NCBI RefSeq assembly: GCF_040436345.1
Contig: NC_133227.1
Location: forward strand, 27,610,671 to 27,674,670
Origin: Pagrus major
Lineage: Eukaryota > Chordata > Actinopteri > Spariformes > Sparidae
DNA: 64,000 nucleotides
Direction: 5' to 3'
Below, in pieces: positions 60,546-64,000 of the stretch. Made by a program: the position numbers and the translations under genes. The stretch's first letter is position 1. Every line of letters begins with the position of its first letter. Under the pieces are notes generated by a model. It saw nothing but the letters and a program-made list of their open reading frames with translations, made no database searches and was not told the DNA's origin.

Positions 60546-63129
60546 GTAACATCCTTTTCACTCATAAGACTTTTAAGAACTTTTTTTTTTTTTTTCTTTT
60601 GCTCCCACATGCAAGAAAAGTAATTCCTCTGGAAGTAAGACGAGGATGCAGAAAAGGAGGGAAAAAAAGCTGAGACGTAAAATGTATTTTTCTTTTTACG
60701 TCATCGAAGAAAACCACGGCAGAAAGGGAGTTTCGGGAGTGAGAGGGAGGATTAAAAAACGGAGTAATACTTTGACAGCACTATAAACTGTGCAATATGA
60801 TATATAGTGTCTTTTTCTGCTGTGAATGGAGTGATTTGCACTTTTAATCTTTGCAGCTCGTGGGAAAATTACAGACTACACACAAAAAAATTCATGCTAC
60901 GTGACTACAAAAGGTTTATAAGTCGGAATCAGCAAATTCCTTAAAAAGCTATTTATTGTCTGTCTTGTTTTTTTGACAGCGTTACATTCAGGTCCAGCTT
61001 TCAAATCCGTCTACAGACAATCTGTGGCTTATCTGTCCACTAACTTGCATGTGCATGTGCTTTACTGTGCTGCTAATTGTTGTTAGCTTGCCGAAAAATG
61101 CAGAGCTGCGAGCTAAATGTCAACAGTCTGATCAACATTTGTCATTTACAAAAGAGTAAAGGGATTCGATATTTTTGTTCTATCACAGAAGTTTTATGCC
61201 ACAAACAAAGAAAATTAAGGTGACATCAATAAAGACAAAGACGACGAAGGAGCTAGCTTTGAGCTTGAGAGTTGCAGGCAGCAGGATGTAAACAAGCATT
61301 TTTTTATGTCATGAGAGAAAAATCTGACTTTGGAGCCCATGGATTTTTAAGATAATAAGATGGCCTTGTGGTCTCATTTAAATTGAAATTAAGCCTAAAT
61401 TAGTTTTTTTTTTAATCATGTTACGTGATTGTGGCAATCTGGCAAGTGAAACCAGATACAAACAGTGTGTAGGCCCACGTTAATGAGCTAAATTGATTGC
61501 ATTAGCGCTGATATTAGATTATATTCAGTTTGTTGACAGCATCAGGGCTGTCAGAGACGGCTGATACGACTCACAATATTAAACCCAGGGTTGATTTTCT
61601 GGGAGGATTTTTTTGTTATATTTGTGGAAAATCAGTCAGTCCAGTGTCTGTGGCTGTTGCAGGCCTCTGATAAGTCCATCCAGTCGTCTCATTCAGCCTT
61701 TGTGAAAAGACCGGACAGGCCTGCACTCATTGCACATGGCTGCAGTCCTCCACAGAACTAGGCGGATGTGTTACTACAGCGTTGTTTTCTAACGTGAGTT
61801 ACCCAGGAGGTAGTCGGATACGCTCACAGTACACAGTTGCTGAATCTGCTCATCAGTAGCTAACTCGGTAGCACTTAGCACTGCCCCTGACTCAAAGCAG
61901 AACGCCACGGCGGCAGTAACGTACTCCTTTAGCGGCTAACATTAGCACAAGCACACAGCTACAGCCACGTGGGGTAGCCTTTTTGGACTGAGGTACATTC
62001 ATGACTTTATTGTTGTATTTATTAGACAAAAAAAAGCCAAGTGAGGGTCGAACTGAGCGAACGAGCCACTAACACATCTCCCAGCTGGCTAGAGACAGTC
62101 AGTGTCTGTGTAATCTGCACGTTAAGGTTTTGCAGAGGAGTTGTTCTGAAGGGAGGGCGTGGGATTGTTTTGGTTGGATACTTTCAAAAGTTTGCTTGTT
62201 CTTGCTGATTTCTACAATCCTACCAATGCCACCATTAACTGAGAGGCTCAGTGAATGTGTTTTCCCACCCTTGTTAGGGTTTTTATGATATGACACGAGT
62301 ACGGAATAAGAATAAGAAGGCTGCGTTGGTGGGAGCGTGTTGTTTAAGGACAATTAAATAAAAGAATGCATGAGTCTGAAGTCTTATCAAACACCAACAC
62401 TGCAACACGGTTAGTAACGCAACTCTGGAGCTCTTACAACTCTGGAGAGTTATCACAGCAGCAACTATTTTATCTTTGGTTATAACAGTCATGAGGTAAA
62501 CAGTAGAAACACGCCGTTCATGTAATCTAACAGGAATGTGCACTTGCATGTATGAGTGACCAACGCAGCGCCTTGCAGGAGGATGCTACGTTAAATTGCA
62601 GCAAGAACTGAGTCAAGGAAAGCAACACTGAAGTCAGTCTGAACATGGCCTCATTATGAAACTGTCATAACATCTTCATAATCAATATTTTTGTCTCTCC
62701 CTTAATTTCAGGATATTTTTGAGGCTCTGTTTCTGAGATCTTTCACTCTAGAAATGTTAAATCTGTCACCTCACAGTTAGACTCTGGATTCGGGGCCCCC
62801 CTGACCCTCTCGGGCCCCTGAGCCTGCGACCATTAAACCCCTTTTACCTGCTGACCCATGTACTTTTATATTGCACAACCAATAAACTAAAAAGTGTGCT
62901 GTCACGTTATGATAACTTACGTAAGTTTATGAGAATTGGTGAGAAAGTTTGCTGACACACTATTTTCTCGTCAATCTGCGACGTCAGATGAAGAAACCGC
63001 TGCCCTCAGCATCACCTCCTATCAAACTAAAACCTCCACTATTAAAAATATCCAGAGGGACGATCGGGGGCCCCGCAGCAGATTGCATCTTATGAAACCC
63101 GAAGGGCCCCAGCTTGTTTTTGCTGAGGC
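60546..63129. other. Non-coding, no gene recognised
   Basis: If the exon ending at 60545 is real this would be the start of its intron. Poly(T) run at about 60580-60595. No other feature supported. Confidence 0.4.
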
Positions 63130-63970
63130 GGTGGGCGGCCATTTATGAGCTGCTAACATGAATGAAACAAGGTTTTAAAACAGAGGAGGTAACAGAGGAT
63201 TTGTGTGGCTGCACTCGAGGGCCTTCGCCTCAAACACTGGTGCAGATTGTGCTCGGGGCTCTGAATGGCAGAGTCATCACCCTCTAACTCCTCTGCTCAT
63301 TATACAACCTCTCCAGCTTCACTCAGCGGTGTTTGACCGGCACTGAAGGACCCTACGAGAATGAGAAAAACACGCCACCGGTTTCATGAATGGGCACGGG
63401 CCCCCTCTCCAAATAAATCTGAGAGAAAAACACAAGGTGGGTAAATACTGACTGAGAGCGACAAGAGTCAAAATTGAATTTCCGTGGAAGTGATGTAATC
63501 CGCTGCCCCAGGTCAGACCGAGATGTTATTATCTTAATTTGAGGTTCATTAATCGCCGGTGAAGCGGGCTGATGACAAGGTTTCCACCTTGTCCCAGCTG
63601 CACGGAGCTGCCAGCTGATTTAGGACGGCTCCCTGCCTCGGTATGTAAACCATTTGCTGCAGGAATGTATAAGCAAGCCGTAAAAATAGGATTTGGCTGA
63701 GACATACAAGACGGATCGCGCCGTAAAACAACGCGCCCCATCTCCACCGCAGCCTGGCGGGGGCGGTCGAGGTGTTTGGAGGTGGGGGTGGTGGGAACGG
63801 GCGAAGGGAAGCCCGCAGGTTCAGAGTTCGGGCCCTGCATGGCGACAGGAGGAGGGTGGGCGTGTTTAAAACTGAGAATGGATTATAGGCTCCGAAATGC
63901 TGTAATCCTCCTCACAAATAAACGATATATAACGTAGGAGGAGGCTTAAGGAGGAGACACTTTCACATGC
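63130..63970. promoter_or_regulatory. Candidate conserved non-coding block at window end
   Basis: About 840 bp of balanced, complex, non-repetitive DNA with dense factor-like words: ATTTATGAGCTGC, TTAATTTGAGGTTCATTAATC, CCAGCTGATTTAGG, CCGTAAAAATAGG and ATAAACGATATATAACG. It contrasts with the AT-rich or simple sequence around it. No frame on either strand resembles a protein. This is judged by texture only. Confidence 0.35.
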
Positions 63971-64000
63971 AAACACTCGCTTTCACGTCTGCACACACAC

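Overview
The window is nuclear genomic DNA from a bony fish, most likely a percomorph teleost. Evidence: intron-containing genes with GT-AG splice sites, polyadenylation signals, five replication-dependent histone genes with the metazoan 3' stem-loop, abundant CA/GT microsatellites, a Tc1-family transposon and several fish-type MITE and LINE remnants. There is no sign of bacterial, plasmid or viral organisation.

Layout. 1-3.0 kb: intergenic, ending in a long foldback MITE. 3.07-5.4 kb: an RNF26 E3 ubiquitin-ligase gene on the minus strand, with its coding region in one exon and a predicted 5'UTR intron. 6.05-7.0 kb: a second, unrelated foldback element. 7.1-15.95 kb: a compact histone locus with one copy each of H2B(+), H2A(+), H3(-), H1(+) and H4(+). 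Each gene has its own promoter elements and 3' stem-loop. A decayed LINE lies between H3 and H1. 16-27 kb: mostly intergenic, with a weak candidate minus-strand transcript at 19.1-20.95 kb. 27.3-29.2 kb: a three-exon PLAC8/cornifelin (onzin-like) gene on the plus strand. 30.65-32.29 kb: a complete Tc1-type transposon with an uninterrupted 340-codon transposase and 214-bp inverted repeats.

From 32.3 kb to the end there is no recognisable protein-coding gene. The DNA is rich in microsatellites, holds several dispersed repeats (two more MITE copies, one carrying a nested insertion; three copies of a possibly hAT-related family), and contains blocks of complex, TAAT-rich sequence that look like conserved non-coding elements. 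Two possible exons were seen there: an 18-nt micro-exon at 53319-53336, and a longer 5' exon ending at 60545 with an open reading frame running into a splice donor. This half may be intronic or regulatory DNA of a neighbouring gene outside the window.

The histone genes would work together in S-phase chromatin assembly. Four of the five (H2B, H2A, H3, H1) differ from the usual vertebrate sequences as I remember them, while H4 is canonical, so the locus may encode a specialised histone set. This is the most interesting signal in the window. The nearly pristine Tc1 element comes second.
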